Shown here piece after piece: positions 20,015 through 28,262 of a stretch of DNA of 64,000 nt. Source of the DNA: Pseudomonas sp. Irchel 3H7. Its GTDB lineage: Bacteria; Pseudomonadota; Gammaproteobacteria; Pseudomonadales; Pseudomonadaceae. The stretch lies in the NCBI RefSeq assembly GCF_900187605.1, contig NZ_FYEA01000006.1, forward strand, positions 124,001 to 188,000, read 5' to 3'. The translations under genes were made by a program, and so were the position numbers. The notes under the pieces are model-generated. The model did not search any database and was not told where the DNA came from. It saw nothing but the letters and a program-made list of their open reading frames with translations. How positions within the stretch are numbered: the stretch's first letter is position 1; each line of letters starts with the position of its first letter.

Positions 20015-20935
20015 ATGCCAGTAAAACATCCCAAGATTGCGGTTTTGCTGGCTGCCTACAATGGCATGCAGTGGATCGAGGAGCAGGTAGCCTCGATCCT
20101 CGGTCAGCAGTCCGTCGATGTCACTATTCATATCAGCGTTGATTTGTCCGATGACGGCACCGAGGCCTGGTGCAAAGCTCTCGGAGAGGTCGACAGTCGC
20201 GTGATTCTTTTGCCTCCTGCCGGGCGTTTTGGTGGTGCGGCGCGCAATTTTTTTCGTTTGATTCGAGATGTTGATTTGCAGGGCTACGATGCTGTGGCGT
20301 TTGCGGATCAAGATGATATCTGGCACCCCGACAAGCTGTTGCGCGCAACACAGACGCTCGCTTCGCGCAGGGTTGATGCCTACTCAAGCAATGTCACGGC
20401 TTTTTGGCCAGACGGACAAACGATCCTGCTCGACAAGAGTCAGCCGCAAGTGGCCTGGGACTTTTTGTTTGAGGCGGCGGGACCCGGTTGTACCTACGTC
20501 CTGAGTCCTCAGCTTGCCGCGGCACTGCGTCAACAGGTCATTCATGATTGGGAGCAATTGCAGCAGGTCAGTCTGCATGACTGGTACTGCTATGCCTTTG
20601 CCCGTAGTCATGGGTTCGAATGGTTCATCGATTCCCACTCAAGCATGCTCTATCGCCAGCATGAGAGTAACCAGGTGGGGGCCAATACCGGGCTTTCATC
20701 GTTGCTGCAGCGATATGTAACCATTCATGAGGGCTGGTGGTTCAGTCAGGTCGGGATTATCGCGTTGTTGATCGGGGTAGGTAACGCGCCATTTGTCAGG
20801 CGCTGGCTGAAGCTGCGGCGACGTGATCTGTTGTTGCTATCACTGCACGGCGGGCAATGTCGCCGTCGGTTCAGGGACAAGTTTCTGTTCTTCTTTGTTT
20901 GCTGCCTCACGGCGGCAGTGGGGAGGAAGTCCTGA
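20015..20935 (+). CDS. Family 2 glycosyltransferase (probable rhamnosyltransferase)
   Basis: A 306-residue GT-A enzyme. The N-terminus KIAVLLAAYNGMQWIEEQVA with the following SDDGTEAW, and ADQDDIWHPDKL with the metal-binding DxD-like acidic pair, belong to the rhamnosyltransferase (RfbF/WbbL-like) branch of GT2. Given the upstream rfbBDA genes, L-rhamnose transfer to a lipid-linked glycan on the cytoplasmic side is likely but unproven. I start at the ATG with AGGA 5 bases upstream; an in-frame GTG 10 codons earlier is weaker. The protein ends with a hydrophobic, Arg-rich tail that may touch the membrane. Confidence 0.85.
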   Translation: MPVKHPKIAVLLAAYNGMQWIEEQVASILGQQSVDVTIHISVDLSDDGTEAWCKALGEVDSRVILLPPAGRFGGAARNFFRLIRDVDLQGYDAVAFADQDDIWHPDKLLRATQTLASRRVDAYSSNVTAFWPDGQTILLDKSQPQVAWDFLFEAAGPGCTYVLSPQLAAALRQQVIHDWEQLQQVSLHDWYCYAFARSHGFEWFIDSHSSMLYRQHESNQVGANTGLSSLLQRYVTIHEGWWFSQVGIIALLIGVGNAPFVRRWLKLRRRDLLLLSLHGGQCRRRFRDKFLFFFVCCLTAAVGRKS

Positions 20936-21106
20936 GCCAGAGAGGTGCGTGTCATCGGGGTGGGGCTGCTCGAAGCCTAACCACGATGATAAAAACTCTC
21001 TATAATCGCGCGCTTCGTGAAGGGAACGAATGGAGCAGGTGCGGCAGAAACGCTGAGTTGGATTTTCAGCTTTCCCGGCCAGTGTTTAATTGCAGTGGAG
21101 CATACA

Positions 21107-22096
21107 GTGTCAAGCCCTTTGTCAGCGGATTCCGCGAGCTCCAGCCTGGACTCCGACATTGTCGAAGTATCGGAAAGACGTGAGACTGTCGCGATATTGA
21201 TGTGCTCTTTCAACGGTGAACGGTTCCTCCGTGAGCAATTGGCCTCCATCGAGCATCAGGATCATGCTCAGTGGCGCCTGTTTGTTTCTGATGACGGTTC
21301 AATCGACTCGACACGCGATATTCTTGAGTCTTTTCAAGCGCGTCTCGGTGATCAGAAGGTCACGCTGTTTTCAGGTCCCGGAACGGGGTTTGCCAGTAAC
21401 TTCATGTCAGTGACCTGCCGGGAAGAAATCAACGCTGACTTCTTTGCCTGGTCGGACCAAGACGATATATGGGCCGCCGACAAATTGAGCGCAGCCTTGA
21501 CGTGGTTGCGTCAGGTGCCCGTCGATGTCCCGGCGCTGTACGCCACCCGGACGACCCTGGTCAATGAAGAGGGCGTGGCCGTGGGGCTGACGCCACTCTA
21601 CTCTCGCACTTTCGGCTTTCCCAATGCTCTGGTTCAGAACATAGCCGCTGGCAATACGATGGTTTTCAATCGTGCCGCGCGTGAACTGTTGAGGTCCAAA
21701 GCGCATCTGAACATCGTCGCCCATGACTGGTGGGCTTATCTGCTGGTGACCGGCGCCGGTGGGCTGTTCCATTTCGATGAGGTTCCGCATCTTCTGTATC
21801 GCCAGCATGAAGCTAATTCGATTGGTGCCAGCACCGGTTTCAAGTCGACCATTGTTCGCATACAGAAGCTTTTCCAGGGGCGACTCAGTCGCTGGATCGA
21901 TCAGAACATCAGTAATCTGGAAGCCGTGGAGTTTCTTCTCGCAGAACAGAATCGTGAAGTGTTACAGCGTTTCAAAACTGCCCGTTCCCGAAATCTGCCC
22001 ACTCGTCTGTTCGGTATATGGCGCTCCGGCGTCTATCGGCAGACGTTCATGGGGAATTTGGGGTTGCTGGTCGCTGTGATTTTCAAAGGGGTTTGA
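21107..22096 (+). CDS. Family 2 glycosyltransferase (probable rhamnosyltransferase)
   Basis: A second GT-A enzyme resembling the preceding gene: VAILMCSFNGERFLREQLAS, SDDGSIDST and WSDQDDIWAADKL are the same motifs in the same order, suggesting an old duplication with distinct linkage specificity. The start is uncertain. A GTG at 21107 has GGAG 7 bases upstream and gives 329 residues; a GTG at 21017 would add 30 residues. It likely acts in O-chain assembly in the cytoplasm before export by the next two genes. Sugar and linkage cannot be read from sequence. Confidence 0.83.
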   Translation: MSSPLSADSASSSLDSDIVEVSERRETVAILMCSFNGERFLREQLASIEHQDHAQWRLFVSDDGSIDSTRDILESFQARLGDQKVTLFSGPGTGFASNFMSVTCREEINADFFAWSDQDDIWAADKLSAALTWLRQVPVDVPALYATRTTLVNEEGVAVGLTPLYSRTFGFPNALVQNIAAGNTMVFNRAARELLRSKAHLNIVAHDWWAYLLVTGAGGLFHFDEVPHLLYRQHEANSIGASTGFKSTIVRIQKLFQGRLSRWIDQNISNLEAVEFLLAEQNREVLQRFKTARSRNLPTRLFGIWRSGVYRQTFMGNLGLLVAVIFKGV

Positions 22097-22149
22097 TCAA
22101 GAATGTATCAATGGAGTTTATTTATGAATGTTTTTGAGGTTGCTGGCTG

Positions 22150-22968
22150 ATGCAGATATTTTCAGCTTCGCCCGGCGTCATGTTTACCAGTGTCTGGCGC
22201 AATCGCGCGCTTATCGCTGCACTGATCAAGCGAGAGGTTATCGGTCGCTACAGGGGCTCTTTCATGGGGATTCTGTGGTCGTTCTTCAATCCTATTGTGA
22301 TGCTCTCGATCTATACGTTCGTTTTCAGCTTCATCTTCAATTCCCGGTGGGCAGGCGCAGGTGATTCGAAGTCGGAATTCGCGTTGATTCTGTTCGCCGG
22401 ATTGATGGTGTTCAACCTGTTTTCCGAGTGCGTCACCCGCGCACCGAACTTGATTATTTCCAATGGCAACTATGTCAAGAAAGTAGTCTTTCCGCTGGAA
22501 ATACTGCCATGCGTGATCGTCGGCGCGTCCTTGTTTCATGCTTTGGTGAGTTTGATTGTCTGGACGGTCGCGTACGGCATCGTGTTCGGCATGCCGCCTG
22601 TGACCATGCTTTATCTGCCCGTGGTGATCGCACCATTGATATTGATCATTCTGGGCTTGTCCTGGGGGTTGGCTTCGCTGGGTGTATACATGCGTGACGT
22701 TGCGCACTTCATCGGCCTGGTGACCAGCGGCCTGATGTTTCTAGCGCCTATTTTCTATCCCGCCACTGCGGTGCCGGAGGAGTACAGAAGCTTGTTGCAA
22801 TTGAACCCGCTGACCGCTGCGGTAGAGAACGTCAGAAGCGTTCTGTTTTTCGGGCAGCAACCGGATTGGCAAGTCCTTGGCATCTATTCCGCCATCGGAA
22901 TAACTGTCGCTTGCCTTGGCTTTGCCTTTTTCCAGAAAACCAGAAAGGGGTTTGCCGATGTCCTCTGA
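22150..22968 (+). CDS. wzm: O-antigen ABC transporter permease Wzm
   Basis: A 272-residue ABC-2-type membrane protein with about six transmembrane helices. LIKREVIGRYRGSFMGILWSF is the conserved N-terminal amphipathic segment, and the C-terminal RSLLQLNPLTAAVENVRSVLFFG block is typical of polysaccharide exporters. Together with Wzt it moves complete undecaprenyl-linked polysaccharide across the inner membrane. GAGG lies 10 bases before the ATG. The gene overlaps wzt by 11 bases, so the two subunits are co-translated. Confidence 0.94.
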   Translation: MQIFSASPGVMFTSVWRNRALIAALIKREVIGRYRGSFMGILWSFFNPIVMLSIYTFVFSFIFNSRWAGAGDSKSEFALILFAGLMVFNLFSECVTRAPNLIISNGNYVKKVVFPLEILPCVIVGASLFHALVSLIVWTVAYGIVFGMPPVTMLYLPVVIAPLILIILGLSWGLASLGVYMRDVAHFIGLVTSGLMFLAPIFYPATAVPEEYRSLLQLNPLTAAVENVRSVLFFGQQPDWQVLGIYSAIGITVACLGFAFFQKTRKGFADVL

Positions 22969-24292
22969 TATTGCAATCAAGCTGCAGGATGTTAGCAAGT
23001 GTTATCACATCTATGACAAGCCGAGGGATCGACTGGCGCAGATGTTTGCGGGTCAGCGCAAACAGTACTACCACGAGTTCTGGGCGCTACGGAACGTCAC
23101 GTTCGATATCAAGCGAGGCGAAACTGTCGGTATCGTCGGCCGCAACGGCAGTGGCAAGTCGACGTTGCTTCAAGTGATCTGCGGCACACTGAATCAAAGC
23201 GCCGGTCAGGTGCAGACAGTGGGTCGCATTGGTGCCTTGCTTGAGTTGGGGTCCGGTTTCAATCCGGAATTCACGGGGCATGAAAACGTTTACATGAATG
23301 CTGCGATCCTCGGCTTGAGTCGGGCCGAAGTTGATGAGCGTTATGACGACATCACGGCTTTCGCTGATATAGGCGAATTCATACATCAGCCCGTGAAAAC
23401 CTATTCCAGTGGCATGATCGTTCGTCTGGCGTTTGCGGTTCAGGCGATGGTAGATCCGGATATCCTGATCGTCGACGAAGCGTTGGCGGTCGGTGATGAG
23501 CGTTTTCAGCGCAAGTGTTTTGCTCGCCTGGATGAGTTGAAGGCCAAGGGCACCTCGATCCTGTTCGTGTCTCACTCGGGACCGCAAGTCGTTGAGCTTT
23601 GTGATCGCGCGATTCTGATGGAACGTGGTGAGCGCATCTGCACAGGGTCACCGATGGAGGTGGTGCGCGCGTATCAGAAATTGATCTATGCGCCGGCGGA
23701 TGAGCAGCCGAGGTTGATTGAAGAGTTCAGGCAGATAGGTAGCCAAAAACTCGCTATCGAAGCCAGCGACGTCGAAAGGGTCGAGGTTGATGAGCAGGAG
23801 GCGCCGGAGGATCAGTATTTCGATCCTGGAATGGTTCCCGAGTCCACAACCGTCTATCCGGAGCAGGGCGCTCGTATCGACAGCTTCGAGATCTTCGATA
23901 AGCAGGGTCGCCGATGCAATGTTCTGAAGGCGGGCGGTGACTACGATATCGTCATGACGGGGGAACTGAAGGAATCCGTCTCAAGGGTTTTCTTCGCCAC
24001 GCATATACGAACCGTATCGGGTGTGGTGATTACCGGCCAACGCTTCCCGGACGAGGGCAAGTACTTCGAATGCGATGGCACGGACCGGACTTTTAAAGTC
24101 ACCTACAGTTTCAAGATGGTCATGCTGCCGGGCGTATACTTCGTTGGTGGAGGAGTCTGGTCGGAGGGTGAGCCTGCCCTGTGTCACAGAATTCTGGATG
24201 CGCTCATGTTCCGACTGGTATCGGATCAGGGCACAAGATCTTTTGGTTATATGGACGCTTCTAATAATGAGCCAGCACTTGAATTACTCTGA
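22958..24292 (+). CDS. wzt: O-antigen ABC transporter ATPase Wzt with C-terminal glycan-binding domain
   Basis: A 444-residue protein. The nucleotide-binding domain (about residues 1-250) has Walker A GRNGSGKST (61-69), the polysaccharide-exporter signature YSSGMIVRLAFA (150-161) and Walker B DILIVDEA. After a linker, residues about 300-440 form an extra domain of the Wzt_C carbohydrate-binding type (VYPEQGARIDSFEIFDKQGR, then a beta-rich stretch ending FSFKMV/LPGVYFVGGG-like). In E. coli O9a this domain recognises the capped non-reducing end before export, so its presence predicts a chain cap in this organism. It overlaps wzm and also overlaps the next gene by 26 bases. Confidence 0.94.
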   Translation: MSSDIAIKLQDVSKCYHIYDKPRDRLAQMFAGQRKQYYHEFWALRNVTFDIKRGETVGIVGRNGSGKSTLLQVICGTLNQSAGQVQTVGRIGALLELGSGFNPEFTGHENVYMNAAILGLSRAEVDERYDDITAFADIGEFIHQPVKTYSSGMIVRLAFAVQAMVDPDILIVDEALAVGDERFQRKCFARLDELKAKGTSILFVSHSGPQVVELCDRAILMERGERICTGSPMEVVRAYQKLIYAPADEQPRLIEEFRQIGSQKLAIEASDVERVEVDEQEAPEDQYFDPGMVPESTTVYPEQGARIDSFEIFDKQGRRCNVLKAGGDYDIVMTGELKESVSRVFFATHIRTVSGVVITGQRFPDEGKYFECDGTDRTFKVTYSFKMVMLPGVYFVGGGVWSEGEPALCHRILDALMFRLVSDQGTRSFGYMDASNNEPALELL

Positions 24293-24881
24293 CAGCATTC
24301 CTGCGGATCAACTCAGGGATATCCACACGTTTCACAAGATCACCGATGGCATGATCAGTCTGGAAGAGGGGCTGGTTCTTTATAAATTGGCCAGTCTGGT
24401 CCAGTCTGGTTGCATCGTGGAAGTCGGCTCCTACCGCGGTCGTTCTACCGTTTTCCTCGGTCGTGGCTCTCTTGCCGGCCATAAGGCCCCCGTTTATGCC
24501 GTCGATCCGCACAAGCCCTTCATCGGGGTGCTCGGTGGCGTTTTCGGCCCAAAGGATCGTACCGAATTTTACAAAACCATGTTGATCACTGAATGCAGTG
24601 AGATTGTCTCGTTGATCAATATGAGCAGTGAGATGATCGTTCCCAAGTGGAACGAGCCCGTGGGCCTGCTGTGGATCGATGGTGATCACAGTTATGAAGG
24701 TGTGAAACGCGATTTCGAGTGTTGGTTGCCGCATGTGGCTGAGGGCGCATGCATTGCTTTTGACGATGCCTCTGACCCGGTTCTGGGGCCACGCATTCTG
24801 ATCAATGAGCTGCTCGCGACGCAGGCGTACGAAGAGTGCATCAGCGTTGGCAAAGTTTCCGTGCTCAAGAAAAAACAATAA
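24267..24881 (+). CDS. Class I SAM-dependent methyltransferase (Methyltransf_24-like)
   Basis: A 204-residue protein. GCIVEVGSYRGRSTVFLG matches the SAM-binding motif I, and LLWIDGDHSYEGVKRDFE is the diagnostic motif of the Methyltransf_24/cephalosporin-hydroxylase-like group, followed by CIAFDDA. It overlaps the end of wzt by 26 bases in another frame and is followed after 16 bases by the sulfotransferase. The context suggests methylation of the O-chain; as a terminal methyl is a known cap in other ABC-dependent polymers, it is an alternative capping enzyme here. The ribosome-binding site is weak, consistent with coupling to wzt. Confidence 0.8.
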   Translation: MSQHLNYSDSIPADQLRDIHTFHKITDGMISLEEGLVLYKLASLVQSGCIVEVGSYRGRSTVFLGRGSLAGHKAPVYAVDPHKPFIGVLGGVFGPKDRTEFYKTMLITECSEIVSLINMSSEMIVPKWNEPVGLLWIDGDHSYEGVKRDFECWLPHVAEGACIAFDDASDPVLGPRILINELLATQAYEECISVGKVSVLKKKQ

Positions 24882-24897
24882 GCCTGAGAGGACGGTA

Positions 24898-26619
24898 ATG
24901 ACGAGCAATGACGACCAGCGTTTGTTGGATTTTCTTACCTGGAATAGCTGTGTTTCACAGGAGCGGAAATTATTCTACGTAGCAACGCCTAAGGTGGCTT
25001 GTACATCTCTGAAATGGTGGTTTGCTGAGATGGAAGGCGTTGCCGAGGCGATTCGACAACTCAAAACCAGTTCCGAAACCGATCCTGAGCTTGTCATTCA
25101 TGACTCGTTGCAAGTCGCTGCACCACAATTGTGCCTTCGTTCACCGGAGCAACTCGAGGAAATCAAGGCTGACGGTTTCTTCAGTTTTGCCCTGGTAAGA
25201 AATCCGTACAAGCGGCTTTTTTCGGCTTGGCAGTCAAAGATCTTGCTGCGCGAACCGTATCAGATCGAACCTTATCTGGGACAAGCGTTTGTAGAATGCC
25301 CGGTTGAAACCATGCTTGATGTCGCTGCCGCGTTCGAGTGTTTTCTGGAATACCTGAACACCTATGAAATCGATGATTTCAAGGATTGGCACTGGGCGCC
25401 GCAATATGACCTGCTCAAGCCTCAGCTGTTTCCCTACACCGTTGTATCGAAGATTGAGGACACGAGCGCGTTGAACGACGCGTTGCGTGCTCATCTGGGT
25501 GATGCTTACGTCAATCCGTTCACCACGTCGAAAGCCAACGAGAGCCTGATTCCTTATCTGCCGGAATTTATCAGCCCAAGAGCTAAAGCGCTGATTGACC
25601 GGCTGTATGCGAAAGACTTTGAAGTTTACGGCTACTCAACCGAACTACCGCCGGCCAAAGAGAAGTTTTCGCAGGAACATCTGACGTTGGCGTTGAAGGG
25701 AATCGAGCTTCTGCGTGGCCGACATGCCCGGATTGGCGAAATGCGGCAGCAATGTCGTGCCGAGTTTTCGGCATTGTTGAAGGACAAGGAGTGGCTGGCG
25801 GAGCAGCGTGAAAACTGGATGGCCGTTTGCAAGGAAAAGGAAACGGAGCTGGTTAACCTGCAAGGCTTCTGCGCTGGTGAGGTTGAAAAGTTCGAGATGG
25901 CGCGTGCGGAACTCGAGCAATTGAAGTTGGAGCTTGCACAATCCAACGCCGCGCTCGCGCAAGCGAACTCCGAAATTGGCCAGTCCAATGCAGAGCTGGC
26001 CAAGAGGAATGCTGAAGGGGCACGGCTGGAGGCGGAGCTGGCCGAGGCCGCATCCCAGGCCAATCAATTGAAATCCGAGTTGGCGGCGACGGCGGCAGAT
26101 GTTGAGCGATTGAACTCAGAATTGGTGCAAGTGACTGCCGATTGGGTACAAGTGAAGTCTGAGTTAGTCCAGGCAAATTCCTTTTTGGTACAAGTGAAGT
26201 CTGAGCTGGTCCAGGCAAACTCCGTTTTGGCGCAATCGAAATCTGATCTGGCGCAATCGAACTCCGAACTGGCTCAATCGAATTCCGAGCTGGCGCGACT
26301 GAAAGCAGACCTGGCACGATCAAATACCGAGCTGGCTCAGTCTGGCAATGATCTGACACGGTCCAACTCTGAACTGGCCATGTCAAACGCCGAACTCGCG
26401 CGCTCAAACACCGATCTGGCGCAATCCAATGCTCAACTGGAATGGTCGAGAGCCGAGCTAGAGAAACTGAAACTGAATGTTGGATCATTGATTTCCGAGC
26501 GTGAGGCATTTGCCCTTAAACACAAGCGATATCTCGCGGCTTATCGCTTTGTCGAAGCTGGATTGGTTAGCCGGTTGCGTAAAGCCGGGCGGCTCGTAAA
26601 AGGGCGCAAAGGAGAATAA
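24898..26619 (+). CDS. Sulfotransferase domain fused to a long heptad coiled coil; candidate chain-capping ruler
   Basis: A 573-residue protein with two parts. Residues about 24-245 are a Sulfotransfer_2-type domain: FYVATPKVACTSLKWW (27-41) is the 5'-phosphosulfate loop of PAPS enzymes, and FALVRNPYKRLFSAW (97-111) is the 3'-phosphate motif with its conserved Arg and Ser. Residues about 335-527 are an almost uninterrupted run of seven-residue units such as SNSELAQ, SNSELAR and SNTELAQ, strongly predicted as coiled coil, followed by a basic C-terminus (RKAGRLVKGRKGE). There is no signal peptide, so it is cytoplasmic or membrane-associated. It sits two genes after wzt. The build resembles WbdD of E. 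coli O9a, a capping enzyme with a coiled-coil ruler, with sulfotransfer in place of kinase/methyltransferase activity; that comparison is mine. The ATG follows AGAGGA. PAPS could come from cysC in this locus. Confidence 0.85.
   Translation: MTSNDDQRLLDFLTWNSCVSQERKLFYVATPKVACTSLKWWFAEMEGVAEAIRQLKTSSETDPELVIHDSLQVAAPQLCLRSPEQLEEIKADGFFSFALVRNPYKRLFSAWQSKILLREPYQIEPYLGQAFVECPVETMLDVAAAFECFLEYLNTYEIDDFKDWHWAPQYDLLKPQLFPYTVVSKIEDTSALNDALRAHLGDAYVNPFTTSKANESLIPYLPEFISPRAKALIDRLYAKDFEVYGYSTELPPAKEKFSQEHLTLALKGIELLRGRHARIGEMRQQCRAEFSALLKDKEWLAEQRENWMAVCKEKETELVNLQGFCAGEVEKFEMARAELEQLKLELAQSNAALAQANSEIGQSNAELAKRNAEGARLEAELAEAASQANQLKSELAATAADVERLNSELVQVTADWVQVKSELVQANSFLVQVKSELVQANSVLAQSKSDLAQSNSELAQSNSELARLKADLARSNTELAQSGNDLTRSNSELAMSNAELARSNTDLAQSNAQLEWSRAELEKLKLNVGSLISEREAFALKHKRYLAAYRFVEAGLVSRLRKAGRLVKGRKGE
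26146..26229 (+). repeat. 42-bp tandem duplication inside the coiled-coil coding region
   Basis: Two adjacent 42-base units (26146-26187 and 26188-26229) encode VQVKSELVQANSFL and VQVKSELVQANSVL and differ at only a few bases. They are the clearest part of a wider array of 21-base units (about 26240-26450) coding SNSELA-type heptads. Such arrays can gain or lose whole heptads by slippage without breaking the frame. Confidence 0.85.
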
Positions 26620-26622
26620 AAA

Positions 26623-27684
26623 GTGGCAAAGGTTTCGGTTGTACTGACTTCTTATAATCACGAGAAGTTTATCGGGCAGGCTATCGATTCTGTTCTCAAT
26701 CAGACGTTTACTGATTGGGAGCTGATCATTGTGGATGACGTTTCGCCGGATGGGTCCTGGGGCGTGATCGAAAGTTACAATGACCCGCGAATCATCAAGA
26801 TTCAGAATGACAGGACGCGTCGTTATATTTACAACATCAATCGGGCCATCGAGTCGCAAAGTACCGGTGAGTACATTGCCATCCACCATTCGGATGATGC
26901 CTGGGAACTGGATAAACTGGAGAAGCAAGCGGCTGTGCTGGACGCTAATCCTGGCGTAGGTGCAGTGTTTTCACATGTTCAGTGTATTGATGAGAACAAC
27001 CGGCCACTCGCCGTCGAGTGGTTCAACCAGCCGAACAAACCGCGGACCGCCTGGTTGCGTTCCTTGTTTTTCAACGAGAACCAGTTGTGCCACCCAAGCG
27101 CATTGGTTCGACGCAGTGCGTACGAAAAAGCTGGGTTGTACAGAAGCGCAAATGCGCAGACGGACGATGCGGAAATGTGGACGCGCCTGTTGAAAATTGC
27201 AGATATCCATGTCGTTCAGGAACGACTGACCCTGCATCGCATTTTCTCGGATCAGTCCAATGAGAGCGGTGCGCGTCCCGACAGGCGTGCCCGGATGTGG
27301 CTGGAATGGTACTTGCAGAAAAAGCACTACGCAGGCATGCCTCTGGCCGACATTTTGGAGGCGTTTCCGGAGAGTGAGCGGTGGGTCACTCCAAAAGGGG
27401 CAAATAGCGGGTACTTGTTGGCCATGTTCGCTATTCAGATCGGCGGGTGCCCGGGTACGCGGTTGTTTGGTGTCGAGCATCTGTATCAGTTGATGAACGA
27501 TGCCGAGCAGCGAGCAGAGATCGAGTCGATTCATGGCTTCACGTATCTCGATTTCATTGCCCTTACTGGCCAGGAAGATTTTTTCAATCCGGCGGCAGTC
27601 GAGCCGGTAGCGCCGAAGCCTATCGTCACCAGCCCGTTGCGGCGTTTTGCCGGTAAGGTAGTGCGCAAGCTTCGCGCGTTGTAA
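26623..27684 (+). CDS. Family 2 glycosyltransferase
   Basis: A 353-residue protein with an N-terminal GT-A domain: VSVVLTSYNHEKFIGQAIDS, DDVSPDGSW and the acidic motif HHSDDAWELDKLEKQ. The second half (about 220-353) is less typical and ends in a Pro-rich then basic tail (RRFAGKVVRKLRAL) that may bind membrane. The start is a GTG with AGGAG 7 bases upstream, only 3 bases after the sulfotransferase stop, so the two are very likely co-expressed. Donor and linkage are unknown. Confidence 0.85.
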   Translation: MAKVSVVLTSYNHEKFIGQAIDSVLNQTFTDWELIIVDDVSPDGSWGVIESYNDPRIIKIQNDRTRRYIYNINRAIESQSTGEYIAIHHSDDAWELDKLEKQAAVLDANPGVGAVFSHVQCIDENNRPLAVEWFNQPNKPRTAWLRSLFFNENQLCHPSALVRRSAYEKAGLYRSANAQTDDAEMWTRLLKIADIHVVQERLTLHRIFSDQSNESGARPDRRARMWLEWYLQKKHYAGMPLADILEAFPESERWVTPKGANSGYLLAMFAIQIGGCPGTRLFGVEHLYQLMNDAEQRAEIESIHGFTYLDFIALTGQEDFFNPAAVEPVAPKPIVTSPLRRFAGKVVRKLRAL

Positions 27685-27701
27685 TCGGAAGAACAGGCTT
27701 A

Positions 27702-27765
27702 CTCTCCGGTCGGACCTTCATTTTTGCGTTGCCGGATTTACGCGGACGGAAGGTCCGTCGGAGAG
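27702..27765. repeat. Imperfect inverted repeat between two O-antigen genes
   Basis: CTCTCCGGTCGGACCTTC (27702-27719) is matched by the inverted copy GAAGGTCCGTCGGAGAG (27749-27765) with one small bulge; the loop is about 29 bases. There is no T-run after it. It could be a weak terminator or a processing site after the glycosyltransferase gene. Confidence 0.6.
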
Positions 27766-27809
27766 CGGTTTCTGTTGTGTGTAATGTTATTTTTGATATG
27801 GGGCAGTGA

Positions 27810-28262
27810 GTGAGGGTCGATCTGAAAATTTTGAGGGGGGGGCTCTTTTTTGCGTTTATTGCGATCGGGGTGCTGGCCTTCGCTCGCTGGACGGGAGTTG
27901 GCAATATGGCAGTGCCTGCCCCGGTTGTTCTTCCGCAAGGGTTAGATATGGCAGTAACGGCTGCAGCGCTCACGCTGGAAGTGAAGGGCTGCGACATCGA
28001 CAAATTGGGCGATGAGTTCTTCCTGCATCAATACCCCACCGATGCTTCGAATGCGGGAGCTGAGGGTTTCATAAATCAGCAGTTCAATCTGAAGGCTTTA
28101 AAACCAGTCGAAATCAAAACTCAGGAAGGCCTCGTTTCTTGCCAATACCGGGTGGAGTTTTCGCCTGTTGCAATCAGTCGGGTTGCGCTAGGACAGTTCA
28201 GAATGCCCGAGGGGCGTTGCTGTGACATTCTGTGGAATAAAGAAGTGAACCTGGATGAATAA
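27810..28262 (+). CDS. Hypothetical protein with N-terminal membrane anchor
   Basis: A 150-residue protein not recognised as any family. Residues about 8-27 (LRGGLFFAFIAIGVLAFARW) form one hydrophobic helix, probably an uncleaved anchor with the rest in the periplasm. The soluble part has four Cys residues, including a CC pair near the C-terminus (EGRCCDILW). The start is a GTG preceded by GGGCAGTGA, a weak ribosome-binding site. Its end overlaps the acyltransferase start by 8 bases, so the two products may work together. Confidence 0.65.
   Translation: MRVDLKILRGGLFFAFIAIGVLAFARWTGVGNMAVPAPVVLPQGLDMAVTAAALTLEVKGCDIDKLGDEFFLHQYPTDASNAGAEGFINQQFNLKALKPVEIKTQEGLVSCQYRVEFSPVAISRVALGQFRMPEGRCCDILWNKEVNLDE

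Noticed and set aside
25853..26509. Minus-strand frame in the coiled-coil region with repeated motifs
   Set aside because: Its repeats are the complement of the heptad-coding repeats; no independent support.
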